Positions 1 to 9,349 are shown, counted from the first letter of the stretch. The stretch is 64,000 bases of DNA from Actinomycetales bacterium (GCA_016710385.1 JADJVX010000018.1:1-64000), one strand, 5' to 3'. Translations and numbers: made by a program. Notes: generated by a model from the letters alone, not told the origin.

Positions 1-1678
1 GGCGACGTAGTCCATGTCGGTGACGAGCCCGGCTTGGGCCGCCTGGATCGCGGCCGTCGGGATGTTGGCGACGGCGGCCACGGCGGGGCTGCCTGGGTCG
101 GCCGCACCGGCGACCCAACGGGAGCCGTCGAGGGCCACCCGCGCGGCGGCCTCCCGCGCGTAGACGCGGGACATCGCCGCGAAGGCGTCGGCGTCGAAGC
201 GGTGCAGGCTCTTCTCGTGGGCCGAGTCGGTCTGCGCGGCTGCCGCGCGCTGGGCGAAGACCTCGGCACCCCTCGCAGAAGGCGATCAACTCGCCGAGCC
301 GGAAGAGGATGTGCTGGTTGCGGGTCAGGCGCCCGGTCCGGCACGCCTCGAGGACCACAGCGAGCGCCTCGCACGCCAGGCCAGCGATGTCGGCACCGAC
401 CCGCGGGTGCTGGGCGTGCAACCGGCGCAGCGCCGCTCCCTTGTCACGGTAGTAGCCGCCCTGGGTCTTGAGGTGCTGCTGCCAGCGGTCACGGGCGATG
501 GTCATCTCCATGATCTCGGAGGTGCCTTCGTAGATCGTCGATCCGCACGTCGCGCTTGACCTTCTCGACGACATACGGGCGGGTGTAGCCGTAGCCACCA
601 TGGGCCTGGATGGCGGCGTCGGCAGCAGCGTTGCCCGCCTCGGTCGCGAGGTACTTGGCGATCGCGCCTCGGTGTTCATCGCGCCGTTGAGGCCTAGGCC
701 GCGGTCGATCTTGTCGGCGGTGTCCTCGATGAAGGCCCGAGACGCCTCCAGCCGCACGGCGTGCGGAACGATGAGCTTGTGGGTGTAGCCCTGCTTCTCG
801 CACAGCAGACTGCCACCCTGGACGCGGTTCATGGAGTACTGGATGGCCCGGTCGAGGGCCTCCCAGCCGCCACCGAGACCGAACGCCGCGACCATCAGGC
901 GGGTGTAGCCGAAGACCTGCTGAGCCTGGACCAGACCGCGCCCTTCGACACCACCGATGAGGTTGGCCGCGGGGATGCGCACGTCGTCGAGGAAGAGGGC
1001 TGCGGTGTTGGACAACCGCAGGCCGTGCTTGTCCTCGGGGGGAGCGGAGCTGAATCCCTCGGCGCCCTTCTCGACGACGAACCACGACGGGCCGGCCTCG
1101 GTCTTGGCCAGGATCGTCGTGTAGTCGGCGATGGTGCCGTTGGAGATCCACTGCTTCTTGCCGTTGATGATGTATTCGACGGTCTGGCCGTCGTCACCCT
1201 GCACTGGAGTGGCCGTGGTCTCCAGCGCCCCCAGGTCCGAGCCCGCCTCGGGTTCGGTGGCGCCATAGGCAAAGACGACACCCTCGCGGGCGATGGCACC
1301 GAGCCACAGTTGCTTCTGTTCTTCGGTCGCGCCGACGACGATCGGGTCCGAGCCGAGGAAGGTCGCAAAGACGGCGGTCGCCAGGCCGATGTCCTTGCGG
1401 GCCATGACCTCGCACACCCGATAGGCGTCGAACGCCCCCGCCGTCCATCCCGTCGTAGGCCTCTGGGACGAAGACGAGCTGCACGCCGAGCTGCTCGGGG
1501 TCGGACATGGCCCGGACGATGTCCTCGGGGCAACGGTCCTCGTGGTCGAGGTCCAGCTGCAGCTCGGGGACATCGCCGCGTCGACGAAGTCGCCGAGCGC
1601 TTCGAGCATGAGGTTGAGGCTTTCCAGGTCCAGTCCGGCACCGCCGACGTGGCTGAAGGTCTCGGTGGTCTCGCTCAT
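1..1678 (-). CDS. Acyl-CoA dehydrogenase, partial at left edge, frameshifted
   Basis: FAD enzyme of the long (~600 residue) bacterial acyl-CoA dehydrogenase type. It introduces the 2,3 double bond into acyl-CoA during beta-oxidation and passes electrons to ETF, which is encoded just upstream on the same strand. It starts at ATG 1678 and runs off the window, so the C-terminus is missing. Blocks in order: YDGMDGG, YGATEPEAGSDL (flavin/substrate segment), KQWISNG, VFGYTRLMVAAFGLG, AIQAHGGYGYTRPY (C-terminal flavin motif), YEGTSEIMEM. The frame breaks five times, near 1566-1569, 1435-1439, 667-668, 538-541 and 269-272, in or beside short G/C runs, yet each piece stays well conserved. Single-base assembly errors explain this better than decay. 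Confidence 0.85.
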   Translation of the reverse strand, partial: MSETTETFSHVGGAGLDLESLNLMLEALGDFVDAAMSPSCSWTSTTRTVAPRTSSGPCPTPSSSACSSSSSQRPTTGWTAGAFDAYRVCEVMARKDIGLATAVFATFLGSDPIVVGATEEQKQLWLGAIAREGVVFAYGATEPEAGSDLGALETTATPVQGDDGQTVEYIINGKKQWISNGTIADYTTILAKTEAGPSWFVVEKGAEGFSSAPPEDKHGLRLSNTAALFLDDVRIPAANLIGGVEGRGLVQAQQVFGYTRLMVAAFGLGGGWEALDRAIQYSMNRVQGGSLLCEKQGYTHKLIVPHAVRLEASRAFIEDTADKIDRGLGLNGAMNTEARSPSTSRPRRATLLPTPPSRPMVATATPARMSSRRSSATCGSTIYEGTSEIMEMTIARDRWQQHLKTQGGYYRDKGAALRRLHAQHPRVGADIAGLACEALAVVLEACRTGRLTRNQHILFRLGELIAFCEGCRGLRPARGSRADRLGPREEPAPLRRRRLRGDVPRLRAGGRRAGGPRRLPLGRRCGRPRQPRRGRRRQHPDGRDPGGPSRARHRHGLRR

Positions 1679-1778
1679 CGTGTCGTCCTTGCGCTGGGAG
1701 AAACGGGATCAGGCGGTTGAGCTAACGGTTGTGCAGGTGGTGGTACGTCGGTCGTGGGCTTCTTCGGTGGCAGGCGGA

Positions 1779-3998
1779 TCATTCGGGCACGGCTGCTGCC
1801 GTGTCGAGCAGGTCGGGTCGGACCGAACGCAGCAGCACCTCGGCGACGTCGGTGACCTCGACGCCCACCGCGCGGCCTTCCTGCTGGCGTTGGGCGACTC
1901 CGTCGCTGAGCATGGTGATGCAGAACGGGCACGCCGCGGTGACGAGCGAGGCCGAGGTGGCGATGGCCTCGTCGGCGCGGTTCTGGTTGATCCGCGTGCC
2001 GAGGGTCTCGTCCATCCACATCCGGGCGCCGCCGGCGCCGCAGCAGAACGAGCGCTCGCGGGTGCGGGGCATCTCGGTCAGGGTGGCTCCCGGCACCGCG
2101 CCGAGCACCTCACGGGGTGCGGCGAAGATCCGGTTGTGCCGACCGAGGTAGCACGGGTCGTGGTAAGTCACCGAGGCGTCGACCCGAGCCACCGGGGTGA
2201 GGCGCTTCTCGGCGACCAATCGGGCCAACAGGGTCGTGTGGTGGACCACCTCGTAGTGGCCACCGACCTGCGGGTATTCGTTGGCCAGCGTGTTGTAGCA
2301 GTGTGCGCAGGTGACGACGATGCGCTTGGCGCCGACCTCGTTGAGGGTCTCGACGTTCTGCATCGCGAGCATCTGGAAGAGGAACTCATGCCCCATCCGG
2401 CGAGCCGGGTCGCCGGTGCAGGTCTCACCCTCGCCGAGCACCATGAACTCCACCCCAGCCTCGTGCAGCAGGGTCGCGACCGCCCGTGCGGTGCGCTTCG
2501 CGGTGTCGTCGAGGGCACCTGCGCAGCCGACCCAGTAGAGGTACTCGACGTCGTCGGGGATCTTGTCCTCGCCCGCGGCACCGAAGACCCGGACCTCGAA
2601 GTCCAGCGACTCGGCCCACTCCAAGCGCATCGAGGCGCCCAGTCCCCATGGGTCACCGGCGTGCTCGAGGTTGCGCAGCATAATGCCGGCCTCCTCGGGG
2701 AAGGCCGACTCCATGAGCACCTGGTAGCGGCGCATGTCGACGATGTGGTCGACGTGCTCGATGTCGACCGGGCACTGTTCGACGCAGGCACCGCAGGTGG
2801 TGCAGGACCACAGCATGTCGAAGGGCACGACGCCCTCGCCGGAGACCCCGTGCTCGTCCACGCGCGCGGTCTCGTCGCCCATCGGGCCGACGAGCGGCTT
2901 CTCGGCTTCGGCGCTGGCAGCCTCCGGTATGCCGGTCGGCTCGGTCCCCTCGGGTGCCTCCTTGGTCGCCAGCAGGTAGGGCGCCTTGGCCAGGGCATGG
3001 TCGCGCAGGGTCATCATGAGGACCTTGGGCGAGAGTGGCTTGTCGGTGTTCCACGCCGGGCACTGGCTCTGGCACCGACCGCACTCGGTGCAGGTGCCGA
3101 AATCCAGCAAGCCCTTCCAGGTGAAGTCTTCGATCTTGCCGACACCCATGAGGTCGTCGTCGCCCGGGTCTTCGAAGTCGACTTTCTTGCCACCGGAGTA
3201 GACCGGCTGCAGCGCGCCAAGAGCACGTGGCCGGCGGGCAAAGGCGACGTTGGCGATCGACAGGAAGATGTGCAGGTGCTTGCTGTAGGTGACGAAGATC
3301 GTGAAGCCGAGCAGCACGGCCAGCGAGATCAGCAGGAGCACCGTCTCGAGGATCTCGTTGGTCGACTCGCCGAGCGGGTGGAACAGCGCGGCGAACCACT
3401 GCGACGCGAAGGCCCCCTGGAGGAACGTCAACGGCGCATCGGCGGTGCCGGCCAGTTCGTTGACCCGCTGGGCGTTGATCGAGGCACCGCGGTAGGCCAG
3501 CAGGGTCCACACGACGTTGAAGATCATGAACAGGACGAACCAGGCCGGCCCGAGGTGGGAGCCAAAGAACCGGCTGCGCCGACCGAGCCCGGCGGGCGCT
3601 TCTTTGATCCGGATCGCCACGAAGGCCGCGATCGCCGCGACGCAGAGCATGGCGAAGAGGTCTTCGACGAACCCGAACCAGGCCCAGTTGCCGAAGAACG
3701 GGATCTGGAAGCGCGGGTTGACCAGACCGCCGAAGGCTTCCAGCACGGTGAACAGCAGCACCATGAAGCCCCAGAACACCGCGAAGTGCGCGACGCCCGG
3801 CACCGTCCACTTGAGCAGCTTGCGCTGACCGGCGACTTCCAGGAGTTCAGCCTTGACCGCCGCCCCGGTTTCGGGACGGCGGTCACCCTGCAGCGGCTGG
3901 GCGGTGCGGCCCAGCCGGACGAGGAACATCAGGCGGCGTCCGGCGATGCCCAGGCAGACCAGGGTGAGCAACAGGCCGAGGATGAACCGGACCGCCAT
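1779..3998 (-). CDS. etfD: Membrane Fe-S oxidoreductase, ETF dehydrogenase-like (EtfD)
   Basis: 739-residue membrane protein with an N-terminal block of hydrophobic helices (roughly residues 1-230), then a ferredoxin-like domain with two 4Fe-4S motifs (CTECGRCQSQCPAW and CTTCGACVEQCPVDIEH), then two cysteine-rich heterodisulfide-reductase (CCG) domains, the last ending CCGAGGARMWMDE. This is the architecture of mycobacterial Rv0338c/EtfD, the membrane partner that takes electrons from ETF to menaquinone. Position supports the role: it follows etfB and etfA and precedes an acyl-CoA dehydrogenase on the same strand, so the four genes form one beta-oxidation electron-transfer unit. ATG 3998 lies just after a hairpin in the etfA-etfD gap, and I see no strong ribosome binding site. 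Transfer of the symbol from Mycobacterium is inference. Confidence 0.88.
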   Translation of the reverse strand: MAVRFILGLLLTLVCLGIAGRRLMFLVRLGRTAQPLQGDRRPETGAAVKAELLEVAGQRKLLKWTVPGVAHFAVFWGFMVLLFTVLEAFGGLVNPRFQIPFFGNWAWFGFVEDLFAMLCVAAIAAFVAIRIKEAPAGLGRRSRFFGSHLGPAWFVLFMIFNVVWTLLAYRGASINAQRVNELAGTADAPLTFLQGAFASQWFAALFHPLGESTNEILETVLLLISLAVLLGFTIFVTYSKHLHIFLSIANVAFARRPRALGALQPVYSGGKKVDFEDPGDDDLMGVGKIEDFTWKGLLDFGTCTECGRCQSQCPAWNTDKPLSPKVLMMTLRDHALAKAPYLLATKEAPEGTEPTGIPEAASAEAEKPLVGPMGDETARVDEHGVSGEGVVPFDMLWSCTTCGACVEQCPVDIEHVDHIVDMRRYQVLMESAFPEEAGIMLRNLEHAGDPWGLGASMRLEWAESLDFEVRVFGAAGEDKIPDDVEYLYWVGCAGALDDTAKRTARAVATLLHEAGVEFMVLGEGETCTGDPARRMGHEFLFQMLAMQNVETLNEVGAKRIVVTCAHCYNTLANEYPQVGGHYEVVHHTTLLARLVAEKRLTPVARVDASVTYHDPCYLGRHNRIFAAPREVLGAVPGATLTEMPRTRERSFCCGAGGARMWMDETLGTRINQNRADEAIATSASLVTAACPFCITMLSDGVAQRQQEGRAVGVEVTDVAEVLLRSVRPDLLDTAAAVPE

Positions 3999-4007
3999 CA
4001 GGGGGGC

Positions 4008-4030
4008 GCGGCGACCTCAGGGGTCGCCGC
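4008..4030. terminator. Hairpin between etfA and etfD
   Basis: Nine-base perfect arms (GCGGCGACC / GGTCGCCGC) around a five-base loop, in the short gap between the end of etfA and the start of etfD. There is no T-run. It may partly terminate or protect the etfBA message; its position just before the etfD start could also affect translation. Confidence 0.5.
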
Positions 4031-4039
4031 TCGGGAGGG

Positions 4040-5002
4040 TCAGCCCTTGCGCTTGGCCACCTCGTCGACGAGGGCCGGCAACACCGCGTGCAAGTCGCCG
4101 ACGACACCGAAGTCGGCGATCTGGAACAGCGGCGCCTTGGCGTCCTTGTTGACCACGACGATCGTCTTGCTGCTTTGCATCCCGGCGCGGTGCTGGATGG
4201 CACCGGAGATGCCGGCGGCGAGGTAGAGCGACGGGGCGACGGTCTTGCCGGTCTGGCCGACCTGCAGCTCGTGGGGTGCCCAGTGCTGGTCGGTCACCGT
4301 GCGCGAGGCACCGACCGCTGCGCCGAGGGCGTCGGCGGTCTTCTCGATGACCCCGAAGCCCTCTTCAGAGCCCACGCCACGGCCACCGGCCACGACCATC
4401 GCCGCGTCGGTGAGCTCGGGACGGCCAGTCGAGACCTTGGGCTCACGGGAGTCGACCTTGGCACCCTTGGCGCCATCGCTGACGCTCACGTCGACGGACT
4501 CGACGCCAGCGCTGGCCGGCGCGGCTTCGGCCGACGTGGCGTTAGGGCGCATGGTGACGACGGCCGGGCCACGCAGCACCTGGCTGGTGGCCTGGAATCG
4601 ACCCGCGAAGACAGTCTGGACGGCCGACACCGTGTCGCCGTCGAGGCTCACCGTGGTGGCGTCGGGAATGATGCCGGCGTTGAGCCGGACCGCGACCCGG
4701 GCGGCGACGTCCTTGCCCTCGGGGCCGCTGGTCACGAGGATCGCGACCGGGTTGCTCGCCTGGGCGATCTGCACGACGGCCTCGGCCTTGGGCAGCGAGA
4801 GGAACTCCTGCATCTCGGGGGCGCCAACGGCATACACCTTGGTCGCGCCGTATTCCGCCAGCTGCGAGACGACCTGATCGGACGCGTCGCCGAAGACGAC
4901 GGCGGCCGGCTCACCGAGCGCGCGGGCGGCGGTGAGGAGTTCGAGAGTGGGCTTGCGGACGCCGGCCGCGGTGGTCTCGGCGAGAACGAGGACTTCCGAC
5001 AC
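4040..5002 (-). CDS. etfA: Electron transfer flavoprotein alpha subunit
   Basis: 320 residues, normal length for EtfA. It pairs with EtfB to form the soluble FAD/AMP heterodimer that collects electrons from acyl-CoA dehydrogenases. The N-terminal part starts VLVLAETTAAGVRKPTLELL. The C-terminal FAD domain shows GRGVGSEEGFGVIEKTADALGAA, the segment VGQTGKTVAPSLYLAAGISGAIQH and the closing IADFGVVGDLHAVLPAL. The start is GTG 5002 with a good ribosome binding site (GAAGGAG about 7 bases upstream). One GTATGCC word lies in the etfB-etfA gap. It lies between etfB and etfD on the same strand. Confidence 0.95.
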   Translation of the reverse strand: MSEVLVLAETTAAGVRKPTLELLTAARALGEPAAVVFGDASDQVVSQLAEYGATKVYAVGAPEMQEFLSLPKAEAVVQIAQASNPVAILVTSGPEGKDVAARVAVRLNAGIIPDATTVSLDGDTVSAVQTVFAGRFQATSQVLRGPAVVTMRPNATSAEAAPASAGVESVDVSVSDGAKGAKVDSREPKVSTGRPELTDAAMVVAGGRGVGSEEGFGVIEKTADALGAAVGASRTVTDQHWAPHELQVGQTGKTVAPSLYLAAGISGAIQHRAGMQSSKTIVVVNKDAKAPLFQIADFGVVGDLHAVLPALVDEVAKRKG

Positions 5003-5077
5003 GGTGTGTCTCCTTCTTCGGTATGCCGCGCGCGGCGGCCAAGCTTCGGGGGGATCGGCGAGCGCTCGCCGGACGGA

Positions 5078-5858
5078 TCAGATGAAGCCGCGGCCGGCCA
5101 GGAAGTCGGCGAGCTGGGCCGCGCCGGTGCCGTCGTCGTTGACGATCGTGCCGGCCGTGCGGGCCGGGGTGGGGGAGACGTCGACGACCTTGCTCGACGC
5201 GCCGGACCAGCCGACCTGCGCCGCGTCGACGCCGAGGTCGGCCAGCGACATGGTCTGGATGGGCTTCTTCTTGGCGCCCATGATCGCCTTGAAGGCGGGG
5301 TAGCGGGCCTCGCCGGTCTGGTCGGTCACCGACACGACAGCAGGCAGCGACACGCTGACCCGTTCGCTGGCGACGTCGGTGTCGCGGCGGATCGACACCG
5401 TGCTGCCGTCGACCGACAGCTCACCGGCGAAGGTCGCCTGGTTGGCCCCGGAGCCGGTCGGCAACCATCGAGGGCACGACCGACAGCTCGGCATCCGTGG
5501 ATGCCATACCGGTGAGGACGAGGTCGTAGCCGATCTTTTCCAGGGCCTTGGCCAGGACCAGCGAGGTGCCCAAGGCGCAGGATCCGTGGATCGCGTCGTC
5601 GACGACGTGGACGGCGCTGGTGCCGCCGATCGCCAGGGCCTTGCGCAGGCCTTCGGTGGCCTTGGCCGGGCCGACGGTGAGGAAGACGACCTCGTCGGCC
5701 GCACCGGACTCGGCCAGCCGAGTGGCCTGCTCGACGGCATACTCGTCAAGCTCGGAGAGGCGTCCCTCGACGCCCGCGCGGTCGACCGTGAGGTCGGGCG
5801 CGAACTTCCAGGTCGCGGTGGGCTCGGGCACGTACTTGACCAGGACGACGATCTTCAT
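5078..5858 (-). CDS. etfB: Electron transfer flavoprotein beta subunit, one frameshift
   Basis: EtfB, partner of EtfA. The N-terminus MKIVVLVKYVPEPTATWKF and the AMP-binding region (DEYAVEQATRLAE; DDAIHGSCALGTSLVLAKAL) are typical, and the C-terminal half (GARYPAFKAIMGAKKKP-like, then SLADLGVDAAQVG) is in another frame. The break is at about 5450-5451, where one extra base in a CCGG context separates SMVADRL from GANQATFAGELSV. Restoring it gives a normal ~260-residue EtfB, so I treat the gene as intact in the organism. First gene of the etfB-etfA-etfD-acyl-CoA dehydrogenase unit, with a palindromic operator candidate about 105 bases upstream. Confidence 0.9.
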
Positions 5859-5963
5859 GCGTGGCTGACCTGTCTTCTCAAACGGACTGTCGGACGGGTG
5901 GGGAGGCGTGCGTCAGGCAAGAGCCTGCCAGCTTTGGCGGAATCGGCAAGTGGGTCATAGGTC

Positions 5964-5981
5964 CCCTACCGGTCGGTAGGG
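5964..5981. promoter_or_regulatory. Palindromic operator candidate upstream of etfB
   Basis: CCCTACC-GGTC-GGTAGGG: seven-base perfect arms around a four-base centre containing the TACCGGTCGGTA core. It is 106 bases upstream of the etfB start, and on the minus strand it is followed within about 10 bases by TATGAC, a plausible -10 element. The shape resembles operators of TetR-family fatty-acid regulators. The regulator is not in the window, so the assignment is inference. Confidence 0.4.
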
Positions 5982-6019
5982 AATCCCGTTGTCCCAAGCC
6001 CGTTCTGCTGAGCCGAGAT

Positions 6020-6952
6020 TCACTTGTCGGGGGTGCGATACCTCTCGTGCAGAACGCTCTCGTCGGCGGCGATCAGCGCCTCTTCGACGGGCTCGAGGTC
6101 GACCCGGTTGGGCGGCCCGATGGTGCCCTTCGCGATCGTGGCGCGACCCTTGTCGCGCAACCGCGCCTCGATCTTGGCAGCCGCCGACGTGAGCAGATAG
6201 TTGATCGCGATGAAGATCAGCGCGATGACGATGAGAGCGGGCACGGGGTTGGACTTGTAGGACCCGATCTGGCTGAAGGTGGTGAGCAACTCGGGGTAGG
6301 TGATAATCGCCCCGAGCGCGGTGTCCTTGAGGATGACAACGAGCTGACTCACCAAGGCCGGCAGCATCGCGGTAATCGCCTGGGGGAGCAGGATCGATCG
6401 TAGCGTCTGACTGCGGGTGAGCCCGATGGCCAGCCCCGCCTCGGACTGGCCGCTGGGCAGTCCTCCCACTCCGGAGCGCAGCAACTCGGCCACCACGGAG
6501 CCGTTGTACAGGGTGAGGCCGGTGATGACGGCGGCCAGCGGGTTGATCGACGCCTCGAACACCCGATTGAACGAGAACAGGCCGAAGGCCGCGACCATCA
6601 TGACGAGCACGGGCACCGAGCGGAAGAACTCGACGATGACCGTGCTGATCCAGCGGATTGCGGCGTTGTCGGACAGCCGACCGATGCCGAAGAGCAACCC
6701 GAAGGCGCCGGCGAGGACGACCGAGATCGCGGCCGCCTTGAGGGTGTTGATCAAACCGGGGATGAGGTAGTTGACCCAGATGTCGCCGGTGAGGAACGGG
6801 GTCCACTTGGCCGCCTCCAGATTCCCCTTCGCCGCGAAGCGGGAGATCGCCCAGGCCAGGGCCAGCAGGGTGAGCACCGCGCTGACGATCATGATGAGGC
6901 GGTGCCGCGCGCGGGCCTTGGGGCCCGGGATGTCGAACAGAACCGAGCTCAT
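6020..6952 (-). CDS. gluD: Glutamate ABC transporter permease GluD
   Basis: 310-residue inner-membrane permease of the polar amino acid (HisM/GlnP) family, last gene of the gluABCD glutamate importer. About five hydrophobic helices are visible, with the EAA-type cytoplasmic loop AGLAIGLTRSQTLRSILLPQA that contacts the ATPase. ATG 6952 overlaps the gluC stop codon (ATGA at 6949-6952), which implies translational coupling and excludes the longer upstream open frame. The C-terminal tail (about 40 residues after the last helix) is charged and longer than in many permeases. Confidence 0.9.
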   Translation of the reverse strand: MSSVLFDIPGPKARARHRLIMIVSAVLTLLALAWAISRFAAKGNLEAAKWTPFLTGDIWVNYLIPGLINTLKAAAISVVLAGAFGLLFGIGRLSDNAAIRWISTVIVEFFRSVPVLVMMVAAFGLFSFNRVFEASINPLAAVITGLTLYNGSVVAELLRSGVGGLPSGQSEAGLAIGLTRSQTLRSILLPQAITAMLPALVSQLVVILKDTALGAIITYPELLTTFSQIGSYKSNPVPALIVIALIFIAINYLLTSAAAKIEARLRDKGRATIAKGTIGPPNRVDLEPVEEALIAADESVLHERYRTPDK

Positions 6953-7614
6953 CGCTTCACCGCCAGCTTCTGCGACAGGTGGGTGGTCACCAGGCCGATG
7001 GGCAGGGTGAGGATGACGAAGCCGATGGCGACGACCAGGAAGATCGGGACCATGAGGTCGGGCCGGTCTTCCTGCATGGTCTTCATGAGCCCGGCTACCT
7101 CGGCCACGCCGATGGCGGTGGCGACCGTGGTGTTCTTCGTCAGGGCGATGAGAGTGTTGCCCAGCGGCGTGATCGCGCCCCGGAATGCCTGTGGCAGAAG
7201 GACTTCCCGCAAGCTCTGGCCGAAGGTCAGCCCGATCGAGCGAGCCGCCTCGGCCTGTCCGGCCGGCACGGTGTTGACCCCACTGCGCAGCGCCTCGCAG
7301 ACGAACGCGGCGTGATAGAACGCCAGACCGATCGTGGCCCACACCAGGTTGTTTCGCGCGAAATCGTCCGAGACCGACATCCCGAGGTTGACGATGAACC
7401 CGATATTGCAGAACACGATGATGAGGGTGAGCGGAGTGTTGCGCACCAGGTTGACGTAGAGCGCTCCCAGCTTGTTGAGGAAGCCCACGGGTGAGACCCG
7501 CATGATCGCGACGACGGTGCCGATCACCAGGGCCCCCAGGGCCGACAGGACGGTGAGCACGATCGTGATGCCGAAAGCTCCCAGCACGTTGTACTGGGAG
7601 AACAGTTCACCCAT
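6949..7614 (-). CDS. gluC: Glutamate ABC transporter permease GluC
   Basis: 221-residue permease, partner of GluD in the heterodimeric channel of the glutamate importer. Starts MGELFSQYNVLGAFGITIVLTVLSALGALVIGTV, a typical first helix, and contains the EAA loop AARSIGLTFGQSLREVLLPQAFR. A ribosome binding site (AAGGAC) precedes ATG 7614. Overlaps gluD by four bases. Separated from gluB by an 80-base gap holding a strong hairpin, a common arrangement where binding protein is needed in excess over permease. Confidence 0.92.
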   Translation of the reverse strand: MGELFSQYNVLGAFGITIVLTVLSALGALVIGTVVAIMRVSPVGFLNKLGALYVNLVRNTPLTLIIVFCNIGFIVNLGMSVSDDFARNNLVWATIGLAFYHAAFVCEALRSGVNTVPAGQAEAARSIGLTFGQSLREVLLPQAFRGAITPLGNTLIALTKNTTVATAIGVAEVAGLMKTMQEDRPDLMVPIFLVVAIGFVILTLPIGLVTTHLSQKLAVKR

Positions 7615-7640
7615 GGGATCGTCCTTCCACTGCTACGGGC

Positions 7641-7678
7641 AGGTATGCCGTCCGCCCGGGTGGGCGGACGGCATACCT
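7641..7678. terminator. Intercistronic hairpin built from two GGTATGCCG words (gluB/gluC)
   Basis: Perfect 17-base arms, each ending in the iterated word (AGGTATGCCGTCCGCCC / its complement), with a GGGT loop, between gluB and gluC. No T-run follows. The likely effect is partial termination or 3'-end protection of gluAB mRNA. One of four intergenic hairpins in the window built from a head-to-head pair of this word. Confidence 0.75.
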
Positions 7679-7694
7679 CGCGGGCGGTGCTGGG

Positions 7695-8519
7695 TCAGGA
7701 GCAGGCCGCCGGGGTGGGCGGGTTGCCGGCGCCGGGCTTGTAGCCGGCCGGGCCGAGGTTCTTGTCGACCGCCTTCTGCCACTCGCCACTGGAGATGTAC
7801 TTGGTGATGGCGTCGGTGACCTTCTTGCAGAACTCCACGTCGCCCTTCTTGAGGCCGACGCCGTAGTTCTCGGTGGAGAAGGTCTTGCCGACGACCTTGA
7901 GCTTGCCCTTGTTGGCCTCCTGCGCGGCGTAGCCGGCGAGGATCGTGTCGTCGGTCGTCAGGGCATCGACGTTGCCCGCCTTGAGAGCGTCCACGCAGAG
8001 CGTGTAGGTGTTGTACTCCTGCAGGTTGACGCCCGGGACCTTCTTCTGGACGTTGGTCGCCGAGGTCGAGCCCTTGACCGAGCAGAGTTTCTTGCCGGCG
8101 AGCGAGTCGACGCCGGTGATCGTCGTGTCGTCGGCGCGCACGAGCAGGTCCTGGCCGGCGATGAAGTAGGGACCGGCGAAGGAGACCTTTTCCTTGCGAG
8201 CATCGGTGATCGAGTACGTGCCGACGATGTACTTGACCTGGTCGGTGGAGATGAGGGTCTCGCGCTGAGCCGACACCGCCTCGACGAACTCCGTGCCCGC
8301 GTAGCCGAGTTCCTTGGCGATGTACTTCGCCAGGTCGACGTCCATGCCGGTGTAATCCGCGCCCGCCTTGAGGCCCAGCCCCGGCTGGTCGAACTTGATA
8401 CCGACCTTCACCGAGCCGCTGCCGCCCCCGCTGCCGCCACTGGTCCCGCCGCCGCAAGCCGCCAGGCCAAGGGCTGCGGTGGCGGCAACCGCCATCACGC
8501 TGATCCGTCCGAACTTCAT
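7695..8519 (-). CDS. gluB: Glutamate-binding lipoprotein GluB
   Basis: 274-residue extracytoplasmic solute-binding protein of the glutamate importer. The signal peptide MKFGRISVMAVAATAALGLAACGGG ends in a clear lipobox (LAAC), so it is anchored to the outer face of the membrane, followed by a Gly/Ser linker. The domain shows the amino acid binder signature GMDVDLAKYIAKELG and FVEAVSAQRETLISTDQVKYIVGTYSIT, and a ligand-carboxylate region near DLLVRADDTTI. Paired cysteines (LCSVKG, TLCVDA) may form a disulfide. Lies between gluA and gluC. Confidence 0.93.
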   Translation of the reverse strand: MKFGRISVMAVAATAALGLAACGGGTSGGSGGGSGSVKVGIKFDQPGLGLKAGADYTGMDVDLAKYIAKELGYAGTEFVEAVSAQRETLISTDQVKYIVGTYSITDARKEKVSFAGPYFIAGQDLLVRADDTTITGVDSLAGKKLCSVKGSTSATNVQKKVPGVNLQEYNTYTLCVDALKAGNVDALTTDDTILAGYAAQEANKGKLKVVGKTFSTENYGVGLKKGDVEFCKKVTDAITKYISSGEWQKAVDKNLGPAGYKPGAGNPPTPAACS

Positions 8520-8566
8520 GAGGTTCCTTCCTGTTGGGCGAGTGCCTGGTGAGGTGTGTAGGCGTG

Positions 8567-9343
8567 TCAGTGGCTGAGGATCTTGCCCAGGAAGTCCTGA
8601 GCTCGATGCGAGGTGGGGTTGCTGAAGAAGGTGTCGGGGGTACCGGTCTCGACGATCTGACCGTCGGCCATGAAGACGACCCGGTTGGCCGCCCGCCGCG
8701 CGAATCCCATCTCGTGGGTGATGACGATCATGGTCATCCCTGACTGGGCGAGTTCGGTCATGACCTCGAGAACTTCGTTGACCATCTCGGGGTCCAGAGC
8801 CGAGGTCGGCTCGTCGAAGAGCATGACCTTGGGCCGCATCGCCAGGGCGCGGGCGATCGCGACGCGCTGCTGCTGTCCACCCGAGAGCTGCGCGGGGTAC
8901 TTGTTGGCCTGCGCGGTGACGCCGACGCGCTCGAGCAGCGCCATGGCGTCTTTCTCGGCCTCGGCCTTGGACTTCTTGCGCACCTTCATCGGCCCGAGGG
9001 TGATGTTCTCGAGGATCGTCTTGTGCGCGAAGAGGTTGAAGGACTGGAACACCATCCCGACGTCGGCTCGCAACTGGGCGAGGGACTTCCCCTCGTCGGG
9101 CAAGGGCACGCCGTCGATGGTGATGGAGCCGGTCTCGAAGGGCTCCAACCGGTTGATCGTGCGGCAGAGCGTGGACTTGCCCGATCCGGACGGGCCGAGC
9201 ACGACGACGACCTCGCCCTTGCCGATCGTCAGGTTGATGTCGCGCAGCACGTGCAGCTCACCGAAGTGCTTGTTGAGCCCGGTGATGACCACCATCGGCT
9301 CACGGGCGGCAGGCGTGTGGGCTGGGTCACGTGCTTCCGTCAT
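8567..9343 (-). CDS. gluA: Glutamate ABC transporter ATPase GluA
   Basis: 258-residue ATP-binding protein that powers GluBCD. Walker A GPSGSGKSTL, Q-loop QSFNLFAH, signature LSGGQQQR, Walker B VMLFDEPTSAL and switch histidine VITHEMGFA are all present, and length is usual for the amino acid importer class. First gene of gluABCD. The message looks leaderless, with TAGGTT six bases before ATG 9343. The tail (about 20 residues before the Walker A domain) is Ala/Pro rich and not conserved. Confidence 0.95.
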   Translation of the reverse strand: MTEARDPAHTPAAREPMVVITGLNKHFGELHVLRDINLTIGKGEVVVVLGPSGSGKSTLCRTINRLEPFETGSITIDGVPLPDEGKSLAQLRADVGMVFQSFNLFAHKTILENITLGPMKVRKKSKAEAEKDAMALLERVGVTAQANKYPAQLSGGQQQRVAIARALAMRPKVMLFDEPTSALDPEMVNEVLEVMTELAQSGMTMIVITHEMGFARRAANRVVFMADGQIVETGTPDTFFSNPTSHRAQDFLGKILSH

Positions 9344-9349
9344 GTCGGA

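Noticed and set aside
1542..4226. Long open frame on the plus strand opposite the acyl-CoA dehydrogenase and etfD genes
   Set aside because: Antisense shadow of high-G+C coding DNA; the minus-strand products have full family motifs and the plus-strand translation has none.
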